Of a stretch of DNA of 64,000 nt, positions 15,892-25,368 are shown one piece after another. This DNA comes from Pseudomonas cerasi. GTDB lineage: Bacteria; Pseudomonadota; Gammaproteobacteria; Pseudomonadales; Pseudomonadaceae. The position numbers were made by a program, and so were the translations under genes. Within the stretch, counting starts at the first letter, position 1; the number at the start of each line of letters is the position of its first letter. Under the pieces are notes generated by a model, which did not search any database, was not told the DNA's origin, and worked only from the letters and a program-made list of their open reading frames with translations. The DNA is taken from assembly GCF_900074915.1 (NCBI RefSeq), contig NZ_LT222319.1, positions 764,001-828,000 on the forward strand. Reading direction: 5' to 3'.

Positions 15892-17175
15892 ATGAGTATG
15901 AATACCTCTGTAAGCAACAACAGCCCGGGGTGGTCCCCTGTTTCATCGGGCAACCAGGCTCCGAGTCCGGACTATTCAGGTAAATCGTCGAGCAATGCCG
16001 TGCACTTTCTTCCTCCGGAAAGTATCCAGCGCGCGCCGAACACGGTGAGTTGGGGGAATGGCGCGCCGACAACCGCCACCACCGGGAATGGACGAGCAGG
16101 AGGGGGCGATCAAAGTGACTTGATCGAGGCGTTGACGACGCTGATTCAGGCGCTGCTGAAACGCTTGCTCGGTGATTCTTCCGCAAGTAACTCTTCTGCA
16201 AATAACCCTTCCGAGAACCCGTCCCCCGCTTCGTCCGGGCCAGGTCGAGCTTCTGCTTCTACCGGCGGCGCTGCCAGTTCGACGCCAGACTCAGGACTGT
16301 CTGAGCAGTCAAATCAAACCCAACCGTTCAATAACACTGGCTTGGGTTCTCATGGCGGCGCGAATACGGTTCCTGACCGAATTGCGTCTCCTGAGGCAGC
16401 GCAAAAAATGGTCGAAGACGTGAAAAATGCCGGAGGGGAAACACTTCGCATCCAGATGACCCATGACCAGATCAATGACCCGGCGCAAATGGCCAAGCTC
16501 AAGGCGATGGTCGATGCCGGCGACAAACAAGGGGTCAGGATTCAGTTTACGTTTCGTGACAACGCCAATGGCGGTGGTGGCAACGTCTTGTCCGGCGACA
16601 AGCTCCGACAAGCCGCCGACGATGTCAAAAACGTGGTATCTGCCCTTGGAAACCATCCGAGTTTTGTACTCGATACGTTCAATGAGGGCGGCAAGAGTGC
16701 CACTCAAGGTTGGGCCGATATGCAGAGCACGCTGATCAAATCCGCCCGCGACGCAGGTTACAAAGGCGACATCGTGGTGGAGGACAGCAATTGGGGTGGT
16801 GGTCTGACAGCCGGCGGGGAAAGCGGACTGGTCAAATACGCTGATCAGTTGAAAGCCGCCAACGGCAGCAACAACCCTGGCCTGATCGGCAGCATCCATG
16901 AGTATGCCAGCGGTGCCGATGCCTCCTCGCGTCTGTCATCGGAGATCAAGGCGCTTACGAGCGCGGGCTTCAAGCCGCAAATCGGTGATGTCGGTAACGC
17001 CAACTGGACCGGAGGCGGTAACTTCGGACAGCGCGACGGCGCCAACCAGGCCGTGAAAGACAACATGGGCGCCCTGAAAGCGGCCGGTGCCGATGTGCTG
17101 CCATGGATGGACCAGTTCGAGAACGGCAAGATCAAACACGATGTCGGTTTCTCGAAAGGCGATCAGTTTTCCTGA
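15892..17175 (+). CDS. hopAH1: Type III effector HopAH1, GH5-like fold
   Basis: A 427 aa protein. The first 160 residues are Ser/Gly/Pro/Asn-rich and low in complexity, as in secreted effectors. The C-terminal 270 residues look like a clan-A glycoside hydrolase barrel: LDTFNEG with E265 at the acid/base position, SIHEY (H336, Y338) as in GH5 enzymes, and IGDVGNANW with D366 where the nucleophile Glu is expected, then a late PWMDQFENG. A good GGAG ribosome site precedes the ATG. There is no separate hrp box, so it is probably transcribed with hopAG1. The name rests on remembered hopAG1-hopAH1-hopAI1 order; the enzymatic activity is unproven and the Asp may reduce it. Confidence 0.85.
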   Translation: MSMNTSVSNNSPGWSPVSSGNQAPSPDYSGKSSSNAVHFLPPESIQRAPNTVSWGNGAPTTATTGNGRAGGGDQSDLIEALTTLIQALLKRLLGDSSASNSSANNPSENPSPASSGPGRASASTGGAASSTPDSGLSEQSNQTQPFNNTGLGSHGGANTVPDRIASPEAAQKMVEDVKNAGGETLRIQMTHDQINDPAQMAKLKAMVDAGDKQGVRIQFTFRDNANGGGGNVLSGDKLRQAADDVKNVVSALGNHPSFVLDTFNEGGKSATQGWADMQSTLIKSARDAGYKGDIVVEDSNWGGGLTAGGESGLVKYADQLKAANGSNNPGLIGSIHEYASGADASSRLSSEIKALTSAGFKPQIGDVGNANWTGGGNFGQRDGANQAVKDNMGALKAAGADVLPWMDQFENGKIKHDVGFSKGDQFS

Positions 17176-17186
17176 TCCTGTTTCAT

Positions 17187-17214
17187 GGAACCTGATGTGC
17201 CTGTTGACCACTCA
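17187..17214 (+). promoter_or_regulatory. Perfect hrp box upstream of hopAI1
   Basis: GGAACC (17187-17192), 15 bases, CCACTCA (17208-17214) matches the HrpL promoter consensus GGAACC-N15/16-CCACNNA exactly. It begins 12 bases after the hopAH1 stop and lies 128 bases before the hopAI1 start, giving hopAI1 its own promoter. Confidence 0.9.
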
Positions 17215-17341
17215 GCGGGCAGCTATCTGCGAGGTCGCCAACGACCAGTGCAGAGCGGCGAGTTGGAGAGGTTGCGCAGAGGCTGCCGCTATCTGCGTAA
17301 CCCCCTTTTTTCATGACCGATAAGTAGCAGGTATAAAAGCT

Positions 17342-18146
17342 ATGCCTATCAACAGACCCGCCTTCAATTTAAAACTCAATACGGCAATTGCCCAGCCGAC
17401 TGTGAAGAAGGATGCAGGTGCAGAATTGCGCCGTTTGAATCAGAGCGAAGTGCGTGCCAACACACAGACACGTTTTGCCGTTAATCACCGTGCCCCCACT
17501 TATGACGTCGCGCAAAGCGCGCTGGGTGAAAATCACGGTGGCTGGACTGCCGCCAATCATTTCAAGATGACGGGGTCTGAAGTCTTCATCCATATGGATC
17601 GCCTGGAGCCGAACTGCAAGGGGGAGTTTGCCGGAGACAAGATCCACCTCAGCGTGGCGCCTGAGGATGTACCGAACGCATTCAATGCGATAGGCAAAAT
17701 ACTGCAGGCGAGCGACAGCCCGGTGGACTCGTGGAAAGTGACTGACATGAAGTGCCTGCAAGCAGAGATGCCGGCGGCAAAGCAGCGTGTGGCGCTGGGC
17801 GCTCAGATTCACAATCTACGCCAAGCCTGACCGTGCAGATAACACCTACAGCCCAGAGTACATGGGCAAAATGAGGGGGATGATCAGCAGTATCGAACAG
17901 GAGTTGAGCGCCGCCGGTGTGAGGCAGAGCAGCCATCGCCCGGACTCCGATGTCTCCCCTGGGCACTGGAGCTATGCGTCTTACCGCAATGAGCATAAAA
18001 GCAACAGATCAGGGACTTCCAATCAGCACAGGAACCTGGAGGCAGAGCCTTTTTTCCAGTTGGTCTCATTCTCTGACGGGGCTTCAGGGTCATCCAGGTC
18101 CAGCGCTGGCCATCAGGCTTTGCTGACACCATCGTGGGCCCGATAA
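17342..18146 (+). pseudogene. hopAI1: hopAI1, phosphothreonine lyase effector broken by a one-base frameshift
   Basis: HopAI1 is an OspF/SpvC-family phosphothreonine lyase that inactivates plant MAP kinases. The first frame (17342-17830) carries the catalytic residues K100 and H102 (DKIHLSV) and K132 (WKVTDM), at the same spacing as SpvC H106 and K136. After GAQ near residue 155 the frame shifts. One extra base around 17807 turns the family sequence FTIYAKPD into a short tail ending at a TGA. The true continuation is in the next frame, about 17807-18146, with FTIYAKPDRAD, HWSYASYRNE and EAEPFFQLVSF. The shift removes the Tyr and Arg residues that bind phosphothreonine, so the product is probably inactive. 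The hrp box upstream is intact. Confidence 0.85.
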
Positions 18147-18240
18147 GGCTGTTTTTCTGAGCGCTGCCGTGCGCCCGGGGTTTCTGTCGTGAAACGTGGG
18201 TGTCGAAAGAAACGCTGGCTGCACGGCGACAGCTTCGGGT

Positions 18241-19317
18241 TCACCGGTGCAGGATCACCTGATGAATCTCCTGCAACGGGATGATCCGCTGCGCCGCGTT
18301 CAGTTTGATCGCTTCCTTGGGCATGCCGAATACCACGCAGCTGGCTTCGTCCTGAGCCACTGTCGCGCTGCCGGCATCAAGCATTTCCTTGAGCCCGCGT
18401 GCGCCGTCGTCGCCCATGCCTGTCATGATGATGCCGGTGGCGTTCTTGCCGGCGAATTTGGCCACCGAGCGAAACAGCACGTCCACCGAAGGACGATGGC
18501 GGTTGACCAGCGGGCCGTCGATGACCTGGACGTGGTAGTAGGCGCCGCTGCGCGTGACCATCATGTGTTTGCCGCCGGGGGCGATCAACGCGAGGCCGGG
18601 CAGGATGCGGTCGTTGTTTCTGGCCTCGCGCACCTCGATCTGACTCAGGCTGTTCAGGCGTTCGGCGAAAGATGCGGTGAATTTTTCCGGCATGTGCTGG
18701 ACGATGACCATGCCGGGACAGACGCGGGGCAGGGCCGTCAGAACCGCTTCAAGTGCCTGTGTACCGCCTGTCGAGGTGCCGATGGCGACGATGCGTTCAG
18801 TGGTCTGCGCCATGGCATGGCCGCTGGCAGCCGGCAAAATGGCATCGGCGGTCAGTTTGCTGGCCGGGGTCAGCACCGGGGCGGCGGTGCGCTTGCCGAG
18901 GTTCCTGACGTTGGAGTTGGCTGCTGCGCGTACTGCTGCAACCAGCTCGGCAGCCGAATCGATGAGGAAGTTCTTCAGGCCGGTGGTGGGCTTGGTGATG
19001 ATTTCCACCGCCCCGGCAGACAGCGCCTGCAATGAGGTTTCCGCGCCTTTCTGGGTCAGCGACGAGCAGATCACCACCGGTGTCGGCCGCTCGCTCATGA
19101 TCTTCTTGAGAAAGGTGATGCCGTCCATGCGCGGCATTTCCACGTCCAGCACAATGACGTCCGGCCATTCCTGAGCGAGCTTGCTCATGGCGAATATCGG
19201 GTCTGACGCCGCACCCATCACGTGAATATCGGGGGTGTCGTTGAGAATGGCCACCAGCACCTGGCGTACCACGGCCGAATCATCGACCAGCAGTACGCTG
19301 ATTTTTTTGTTTGGCAT
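18241..19317 (-). CDS. cheB: Chemotaxis protein-glutamate methylesterase CheB
   Basis: A 358 aa protein. The receiver domain (1-120) has D12-D13 and the acceptor D58 in [11 protein letters not shown]. The C-terminal methylesterase (about 170-355) has the catalytic Ser in IGTSTGG, His in QHMPEKFT and Asp in GMGDDGA. It removes methyl groups from chemoreceptors and adapts the response. It is the last gene of the Che2-type operon, and its start lies inside the cheD 3' end, a 38-base overlap. Confidence 0.95.
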   Translation of the reverse strand: MPNKKISVLLVDDSAVVRQVLVAILNDTPDIHVMGAASDPIFAMSKLAQEWPDVIVLDVEMPRMDGITFLKKIMSERPTPVVICSSLTQKGAETSLQALSAGAVEIITKPTTGLKNFLIDSAAELVAAVRAAANSNVRNLGKRTAAPVLTPASKLTADAILPAASGHAMAQTTERIVAIGTSTGGTQALEAVLTALPRVCPGMVIVQHMPEKFTASFAERLNSLSQIEVREARNNDRILPGLALIAPGGKHMMVTRSGAYYHVQVIDGPLVNRHRPSVDVLFRSVAKFAGKNATGIIMTGMGDDGARGLKEMLDAGSATVAQDEASCVVFGMPKEAIKLNAAQRIIPLQEIHQVILHR

Positions 19318-19813
19318 CTTTTTCCATTGCTTCCATTGGTTGGTGCCTGACCCATACGTTTCCGTCCCACAGGTCGAAGATGATGCTGCGATGGCCGGTG
19401 CTGCCCAGATCCTGAGCCATCAGCTTCAAGCGGTGCTGTTCGGCCAGCGCAAGCGCCGCATGAACGTTGCTGTCAGCGACGTTCTGCATGTGCGAGTCAT
19501 GGCGATGAGCTGGAAACATTTCGCCGCCGCCAAACAGTTTGACCTGATATTCCTCCGGCAGGGTGCCATTGGCCAGTGCATGGCGAATGAGTATTTCCAT
19601 CGCTTCGTCAGCGTACCTGCCGTCCAGTGGCTGATGCCTGCGTATGCGCCCGGGCAACATGAAGTGGCACATGCCGCCAATACGCCGCCACGGGTGCCAG
19701 AAGGTAATCGCCACGCATGAACCCAGCAACGTGCGCAGGCGAGTCGGCCGGGTCTGAAAGACCACTTCGCCAGGCCCCAGCACTATTTCGGCTACACCGA
19801 CAGGCGTGTTCAT
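19280..19813 (-). CDS. cheD: Chemoreceptor glutamine deamidase CheD
   Basis: A 177 aa protein with the CheD catalytic Cys in [11 protein letters not shown] and His in [11 protein letters not shown], plus KLFGGGEMF. It converts receptor Gln to Glu before methylation. It starts four bases inside the cheR 3' end and overlaps cheB by 38 bases. CheD is a mark of Pseudomonas Che2 clusters and is absent from the E. coli system. Confidence 0.93.
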   Translation of the reverse strand: MNTPVGVAEIVLGPGEVVFQTRPTRLRTLLGSCVAITFWHPWRRIGGMCHFMLPGRIRRHQPLDGRYADEAMEILIRHALANGTLPEEYQVKLFGGGEMFPAHRHDSHMQNVADSNVHAALALAEQHRLKLMAQDLGSTGHRSIIFDLWDGNVWVRHQPMEAMEKDAKQKNQRTAGR

Positions 19814-20619
19814 GGTTTGCGGTAAATCGAAGGGGAGACCATTTTCAACATGTCATTTACACCGTTCAGGCTTTCTGAGTGGCTGATGATGAAATAGCCT
19901 CCTGGCTTGAGACGCGGGATCAACCGCGCCACCACTTTGCTTTTGGTTTCCTGATCGAAATAAATCATCACGTTGCGCAGGAAGATTACGTCGAACTCGC
20001 CAAGATCCGGCAGGGTGTCATTGAGATTGACCTGCACGAAACTGACCCGGCTGCGCAACGACTTGTCGATCAGGAAGGTCCCTTCCTGGCGACCTATGCC
20101 TTTCAGACAGTATTTGAACAGCAAAGGTTGCGGTAACGTCTCGGTGCGTTCCATGGGGTAGTGACCGCTGCGCGCCTTGCTCAGCACGCGGGTGCTGATG
20201 TCCGAACCGACCACTTCCCAAGGCGTGGTGCCCAGTTGTTCGGCCAGGGTCATGGCCAGGCTGTAGGGCTCTTCGCCAGACGAACTGGCAGCGCTCCAGA
20301 TGCGGAACATTTTGCCGTGCGTGACCTTGGGCAGCACCTGCTGACGCAGAAAATCGAAGTGCTTGGGTTCGCGGAAGAAATACGTTTCGTTGGTGGTCAG
20401 CAGGTCCAGCGCCACTTGCAGCTCGCCGTTGCGCTGATCGTTCATGATCAGCTTGAAATACTCGCCATAGTTGTCCAGCTCGTAATGCTTGAGACGCTTG
20501 AACAGGCGGCCGGCGACCAGCGCTTTCTTGGCCAGCGTCAGTTTGATGCCCGCAGCGTTGTACAGCCAGTTCTGGAACTGGCCGAATTCGCGATCGGTGA
20601 GCGACGCTGTATCAGGCAT
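19810..20619 (-). CDS. cheR: Chemoreceptor methyltransferase CheR
   Basis: A 269 aa S-adenosylmethionine-dependent enzyme. It has an N-terminal helical domain, TTNETYFFREPKHF, the SAM-binding IWSAASSSGEEPYSLA, then VIFLRNVMIYFD and GGYFIISHSESL. It methylates Glu on the receptors of this cluster. The receptor at 21205 ends in an aromatic pentapeptide that could tether it. It overlaps cheD by four bases and lies 9 bases after cheW. Confidence 0.95.
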   Translation of the reverse strand: MPDTASLTDREFGQFQNWLYNAAGIKLTLAKKALVAGRLFKRLKHYELDNYGEYFKLIMNDQRNGELQVALDLLTTNETYFFREPKHFDFLRQQVLPKVTHGKMFRIWSAASSSGEEPYSLAMTLAEQLGTTPWEVVGSDISTRVLSKARSGHYPMERTETLPQPLLFKYCLKGIGRQEGTFLIDKSLRSRVSFVQVNLNDTLPDLGEFDVIFLRNVMIYFDQETKSKVVARLIPRLKPGGYFIISHSESLNGVNDMLKMVSPSIYRKP

Positions 20620-20628
20620 GTGCAGACC

Positions 20629-21168
20629 TCACGTCGCATCGACGTCGGGCGGCAGCGACTGGCTTGCCTCGGCAAGGCTGGACATTTCATCGATGGACAA
20701 CACGCGGTCGACCTCAAGAACGATCACGAACTTGCCGTCGACCTTGGCCATGCCGCTGATGAAGTCGGCGCGAATTCGCGCACCGAAGTTCGGCGGCGGC
20801 TCGATCTGCGACGCCGGAATCTCCAGCACCGCCGAGACATTGTCGACCAGCAGACCGATGTCCTGCGGCTGGCCGTCCTCGCTGTTGGCCTCGATGATGA
20901 TCACGCACGAACGCCGAGTGATATCCGAGTTCTGCCGCCCGAAGCGCGCCGACAGATCGACCACCGGCACCACCGCGCCGCGCAGATTGATCACCCCGCG
21001 TACGAAGGCGGGCATCATCGGCACCACCGTCAGGCTGCCGTACTCGATGATTTCCTTGATGCCCAGAATGCCGATGGCGAACATCTCGCCACCGAGCATG
21101 AAAGTCAGGTACTGCGCCTCTTCTTCGACCGTCGCTGCGGTCTGCCGAGTCGTGACCAATGAGCCCAT
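20629..21168 (-). CDS. cheW: Chemotaxis coupling protein CheW
   Basis: A 179 aa protein from the ATG at 21168, chosen for AGGGAG 6 bases upstream; the frame extends to 21204. The CheW fold is shown by QYLTFMLGGEMFAIGILGIKEI near residue 20, VPMMPAFVRGVINLRG and VVDLSARFG. It links the CheA kinase to receptors. It sits between the receptor gene and cheR. Confidence 0.94.
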   Translation of the reverse strand: MGSLVTTRQTAATVEEEAQYLTFMLGGEMFAIGILGIKEIIEYGSLTVVPMMPAFVRGVINLRGAVVPVVDLSARFGRQNSDITRRSCVIIIEANSEDGQPQDIGLLVDNVSAVLEIPASQIEPPPNFGARIRADFISGMAKVDGKFVIVLEVDRVLSIDEMSSLAEASQSLPPDVDAT

Positions 21169-21204
21169 GTCGTTCTCCCTTGGAGTCTCTATCGAAGCCG
21201 GCAA

Positions 21205-22860
21205 TCAGAAACGGGTAAATTCCGATTCGTCCGGGGCGCCCGCCATGCTTTGCGCAAATGCCTTGCGCGGAGCCTGCTGTGGAGGGCGCGGAGGCTGACG
21301 GTTCGGGCTGTTGCGGCTGTCGAAAGTAGCGTTCTGCGCGACGGCCCGTGGCGATGCGTCGAGGGTGAAGAAACTCATGGCCTGTTGCAGTTGTTCGGCC
21401 TGGCTGCTCATTTCTTCAGCTGTGGCCGCCAGTTCTTCGCTGCTCGATGCGTTTTGCTGGGTGACCTGGTTGAGCTGGGTCATGGCAGTGTTGATCTGCG
21501 CCACACCGGCTGCCTGCTCTTCCGACGCAGCACTGATTTCCTGCACAAGGTCGGAGGTCTTGTTGATCGAGGGCACCATCTCGTCCAGCAACTTGCCGGC
21601 CTTCTCGGCCATGTCCACGCTGCTCGACGACAACTCGCCGATTTCCTGCGCGGCCACCTGGCTGCGTTCGGCCAGCTTGCGCACCTCGGCGGCCACAACC
21701 GCAAACCCCTTGCCATGTTCGCCGGCACGCGCGGCTTCGATGGCAGCGTTGAGGGCGAGCAGGTTGGTCTGGTAAGCGATGTCGTCGATGATGCTGATGC
21801 GCTGGGCGATTTTCTTCATCGCCACAACGGTCTGCTGCACCGATTCGCCGCCATCGGTGGCTTCCTTGGCGGCCTTGCTGGCCATGCCATCGGTGACTTT
21901 GGCGTTCTCGGTGTTCTGGTTGATGCTGGCGCTCATCTGCTCGACCGACGCGCTGGTCTCTTCGACGCTGGCGGCCTGCTCGCTGGTGGCCTGACTCATC
22001 GACTGAGCGGTGGCGCTGACTTCTTCCGAGGCACTGGCCAGGTTGTCGGCGGCATTACGCACTTCGCCGATGATGTGCGACAGCTTGCCGACCATGTTGC
22101 GCATGGCGTTGAGCACCATGCCGGTCTCGTCCTTGGAACCGTGGCCGATGTGGGCGTTGAGGTTGCCCTCTGCCAGCTGCTCGGCGGCCGTTGCAGCCTC
22201 TTTCAGCGGGCGGGAGATGATCCGGGCGATGAACAGCGCCAGGCCGAGACCGATCAACAAGGCTGCAACCAGCACGACGACGATCGAGATGCGTGCGTTT
22301 TCGTACAGCGTGGTGCCTTTGTCACCAGCAGCAGTCGCCCCGGCGTCGTTGAGCTCGACCATTTTTTGCAACTGACTGGTCACTTCGTCGAAATGCGTTT
22401 TGGACTCGCCCTTCAGCAGTGCTCGTGCCTGGGCTTCGAGGCCCTGACGGGACATGTCGAACAACTCGTTGCTGCTCTTGAGGTACGCAGCCCATGTCGA
22501 GGTAACGCCATTGAACAGTTGGCGATCTTCGTCACTGACCACCAGCTTGTCATAGGTGGCCAGGCGGGTTTCGAACTGTTTGCGAGAGTCCGCTGCTTCA
22601 AGCTCCATCTGCGCCTTTTCCTGGGCGGTGTCGGCTGCAATGTGGCGGTTTTCCTTCAGGCGATAGTTGGCGGCGAAGAAGCGCATGCCCGAAGCCGCGC
22701 GCATGGACGGCATCCAGTTTTCCTTGATGTCCTGAGCGGCCTGGTTGACCTGGCCGAGCTGGATGATGGCAAAGACTCCCATGGCCGCGGTCAACGCCAG
22801 AACCACCAGAAACGAGGTAATCAGCTTGGTGGAAATCTTCAGATCGTAGAACCATTTCAT
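21205..22860 (-). CDS. Methyl-accepting chemotaxis protein with four-helix-bundle sensor
   Basis: A 551 aa chemoreceptor with a TM1 at about 12-32, a periplasmic four-helix-bundle-type sensor (about 33-190), TM2 at about 193-213, HAMP, and a signalling domain with the hairpin tip [20 protein letters not shown]. The C-terminus has a Pro/Gln/Arg linker ([14 protein letters not shown]) and ends EFTRF, which fits the x-aromatic-x-x-aromatic pentapeptide used to tether CheR/CheD. It lies between cheA and cheW in the operon. The ligand is unknown; such sensors often bind small acids or amines. Confidence 0.92.
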   Translation of the reverse strand: MKWFYDLKISTKLITSFLVVLALTAAMGVFAIIQLGQVNQAAQDIKENWMPSMRAASGMRFFAANYRLKENRHIAADTAQEKAQMELEAADSRKQFETRLATYDKLVVSDEDRQLFNGVTSTWAAYLKSSNELFDMSRQGLEAQARALLKGESKTHFDEVTSQLQKMVELNDAGATAAGDKGTTLYENARISIVVVLVAALLIGLGLALFIARIISRPLKEAATAAEQLAEGNLNAHIGHGSKDETGMVLNAMRNMVGKLSHIIGEVRNAADNLASASEEVSATAQSMSQATSEQAASVEETSASVEQMSASINQNTENAKVTDGMASKAAKEATDGGESVQQTVVAMKKIAQRISIIDDIAYQTNLLALNAAIEAARAGEHGKGFAVVAAEVRKLAERSQVAAQEIGELSSSSVDMAEKAGKLLDEMVPSINKTSDLVQEISAASEEQAAGVAQINTAMTQLNQVTQQNASSSEELAATAEEMSSQAEQLQQAMSFFTLDASPRAVAQNATFDSRNSPNRQPPRPPQQAPRKAFAQSMAGAPDESEFTRF

Positions 22861-22890
22861 TGAAGTAACTCCTTGGGAATTGCGAATCCG

Positions 22891-25008
22891 TCAGCGAGAA
22901 GTGGGCAACAGGGATTGAGGCGCCTGGGTCGAGCGGGCCTCCATTTGTACGATCTGGTTGAGCAGGGCGGGTATGTCGAGAATCAACGCCACCGCGCCGC
23001 TGCCCAGAATCGTCGAGCCGCTGATGCCGCGCAGCGCGCCGAACAGCTTGCCCAGAGGTTTGATAACGGTTTGGAACTCGCCAAGCAGGTCATCGACCAC
23101 CAGACCGGCCTTGTGCTCGGCGTAACGCACCACCACCACGTTCTGGCGCCTGGCGGCCGGGCCTTCATGCTTGAAGTGGTCACGCAGGTAGACCAGCGGC
23201 AGCACTTCGCCACGCAGGTCCAGGTAGCCGCTGTCGCGGGTCAACTGCCGGTTGTGTTCGTCCAGCTCGATGCATTCCTGCACCATGTCCAGCGGGATCA
23301 CGTACGTCGACTGATCGATACCGACCAGAAAACCGTTGATGATCGCCAGCGTCAGCGGCAGGCGGATGCGCACGATGGTGCCCTGACCGGGCTGACTGTC
23401 CAGATCCACCGTGCCGCGCAGCAAGGTGATGTTGCGCTTGACCACGTCCATGCCGACACCGCGCCCCGAAAGGTTGGTGACGGCCTCGGCAGTGGAAAAA
23501 CCTGGCTCGAAAATCAGGTTGTAGATTTCCTGATCGGTGAGGCTTGCGCCGGCCGCCACCAGTCCGCGTTGCTGGGCCTTGTCGAGGATGCGCTCGCGGT
23601 TGAGTCCGGCCCCGTCGTCGGCGATTTCAATGACGATGCTGCCCGAGTCGTGGTACGCGTTGAGGCTCAAATGACCTTTGGCCGGTTTGCCTGCTGCGCG
23701 ACGTGCTTCGGCGCTCTCGATGCCGTGGTCCATGGAATTGCGCAGCAGGTGCATGAGCGGGTCGCCGATCTTTTCGACGACGGTCTTGTCCAGTTCGGTC
23801 TCCGCACCATTGATGATCAGGTCAATGTCCTTGCCCAGTTCCTGGCTGACATCGCGCACCACACGGCGGAAGCGATTGAAGGTATCGCCGATGGGGATCA
23901 TGCGCAGGTGCAGCGCGCCATCCAGAATCTGCTCGACCAGCCCCGATACGGTGGAACTGGCTTCCTGAAGCGGGTCGTTGTCGCACGACTTGGCCAGCAG
24001 GCTGGCACCAGCGCTGGCAATGACCAGCTCGCCGACCAGATTGATCAGCTCGTCGAGCTTGTCGGCGTTGACCCGCACATAGCGGCCATCCTTGTTTTTC
24101 TGCTCGCTGGCCGAAGAAGGGCGCTCTACAGCGGTTGCCGTTGCCGTTGCCGTTGCGGGCGTACGAGGCACTGCGCGCTGATCGCCCAGCAGTTCGCCGC
24201 TGGCCACCAGAGGGCTGTGCTCGGGCTGCGAGACCAGTTCGGTGCCGGTAGGCTCGAGGTGGTCTGGCGTCTCGTTCACCGGGGTGATTTCCACGGAGCA
24301 GTCTTCACGCACGAAATCGAAGACTTCGTTGATCGCGGCGTGCCCGGCAGCAGAGCGGAAATCGATCTCGAAACCCAAGTGGCAGGATTCCGGGTCCCAC
24401 GCCTCAACTGCTGGAATACTGTCGGTTACCGTCGTGACCTGGACCATCTGCCCCAGGGTATTGAGGTAGCGCAGGAACGACAGCGGGTCCATGCCGTTGC
24501 GAAACACATCCACGCCAAAGCGCAGCGAGATATGCCAGAGCACTTCAGCTGACTGTTCATCATCGCTGACGACCGGCGCACTAGTGCTGTCAGCGGCCCC
24601 GGCGCTGGCCGGTGCCTGGAAGACCTGCAATGCCTGACGCAACGCCACCTCACGCTCCAGAGCAGGCGGCTGCAACTGCTCGCCACGGCTGGCAACCACG
24701 TCGATCAACTCAAGCATGTGATCGCCGGATTTGAGCAGCACGGCGATCAGCTCGGCGCTTACCGAAACGCTGCCTTCACGCAGACGATCCAGCACGTCTT
24801 CGACGATGTGAGTAAAACTGACGATAGGCGTCAGCCCGAACAGTCCGGCCGAGCCTTTGATGGTGTGCGCTGCGCGGAAAACCGCGCCGATCGCGTCCTG
24901 GTCGCCGGGCTCGCTTTCGAGTTGCAGGAGGGATTCCTCCATCGCCTGCAAAAGCTCACGCGCTTCAACGATGAACGTCTGCTGTGCCTGATCGAGATTA
25001 ATACTCAC
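22891..25008 (-). CDS. cheA: Chemotaxis histidine kinase CheA
   Basis: A 705 aa kinase. The P1 domain has H48 in RAAHTIKGSAG. There is a variable middle, a short Ala-Thr linker, then the dimerisation and ATPase domains: the N-box LLRNSMDHGIE, DDGAGLNRE and GRGVGMDVVK. The C-terminal CheW-like domain contains LDLRGEVLPLVYL. It phosphorylates the CheY at 25369 and CheB. The linker (about residues 284-292) is written by a perfect hexanucleotide repeat at 24134-24157. Confidence 0.95.
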   Translation of the reverse strand: MSINLDQAQQTFIVEARELLQAMEESLLQLESEPGDQDAIGAVFRAAHTIKGSAGLFGLTPIVSFTHIVEDVLDRLREGSVSVSAELIAVLLKSGDHMLELIDVVASRGEQLQPPALEREVALRQALQVFQAPASAGAADSTSAPVVSDDEQSAEVLWHISLRFGVDVFRNGMDPLSFLRYLNTLGQMVQVTTVTDSIPAVEAWDPESCHLGFEIDFRSAAGHAAINEVFDFVREDCSVEITPVNETPDHLEPTGTELVSQPEHSPLVASGELLGDQRAVPRTPATATATATAVERPSSASEQKNKDGRYVRVNADKLDELINLVGELVIASAGASLLAKSCDNDPLQEASSTVSGLVEQILDGALHLRMIPIGDTFNRFRRVVRDVSQELGKDIDLIINGAETELDKTVVEKIGDPLMHLLRNSMDHGIESAEARRAAGKPAKGHLSLNAYHDSGSIVIEIADDGAGLNRERILDKAQQRGLVAAGASLTDQEIYNLIFEPGFSTAEAVTNLSGRGVGMDVVKRNITLLRGTVDLDSQPGQGTIVRIRLPLTLAIINGFLVGIDQSTYVIPLDMVQECIELDEHNRQLTRDSGYLDLRGEVLPLVYLRDHFKHEGPAARRQNVVVVRYAEHKAGLVVDDLLGEFQTVIKPLGKLFGALRGISGSTILGSGAVALILDIPALLNQIVQMEARSTQAPQSLLPTSR
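24134..24157. repeat. Hexanucleotide tandem repeat in cheA linker
   Basis: Three GTTGCC units and a fourth ending in G occur in a row on the plus strand. They encode alternating Ala-Thr in the CheA linker. Copy changes would lengthen or shorten the linker without shifting frame. Confidence 0.7.
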
Positions 25009-25054
25009 GATGACTTCCTTGATCGATCACTGGGCCGTACTGCAAATGGACGCG

Positions 25055-25345
25055 CTACAGCACCACACCCGGATTACATAACTCGAAGGTTTCGCTGACC
25101 GCCTTGCTTTGCCCGGTCAAATGCAGCGAAGTCCCGGTCTTGCCGGCTTCGCGCTGAATCACTGCCAGCAGTTGCAGACCGGCGCCGTCCATCTCGGTGA
25201 CCTGTGAAAGGTCAACCTCCAGGCGTGCAGCAGCGCCGATCTGTGGCAGTAATCTGGCGGCCAGTTCGGTCACGGTGTAGATCGTCAACTCACCGTCTAT
25301 CTGCACGCGTGCAGTGTCGTTGGTGCTCTCGTCTGGCGTGGGCAT
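25055..25345 (-). CDS. STAS-domain protein (anti-sigma-factor antagonist type)
   Basis: A 96 aa single STAS domain: VQIDGELTIYTVTELAARLL, then LEVDLSQVTEMDGAGLQLLAV. The usual phosphorylated Ser position of SpoIIAA-type proteins is in the DGAG segment, where the residue is Ala or Gly, so regulation by phosphorylation there is unlikely. The start at 25345 has GGAGG 5 bases upstream; the frame opens further to 25435, inside cheY. Its place between cheY and cheA is seen in some Pseudomonas and Vibrio chemosensory clusters. The role is unknown, perhaps modulating the array. Confidence 0.85.
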   Translation of the reverse strand: MPTPDESTNDTARVQIDGELTIYTVTELAARLLPQIGAAARLEVDLSQVTEMDGAGLQLLAVIQREAGKTGTSLHLTGQSKAVSETFELCNPGVVL

Positions 25346-25368
25346 GCTGGCCTCCAGGGGCCTGGTTC

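Noticed and set aside
19235..24552. Long open frames on the plus strand across the chemotaxis operon (for example 20161-21162, 21250-22863, 22873-24552)
   Set aside because: They are antisense to conserved che genes with textbook motifs. Their translations are rich in His/Arg/Gln with no recognisable domain, as expected from shadows in GC-rich DNA.
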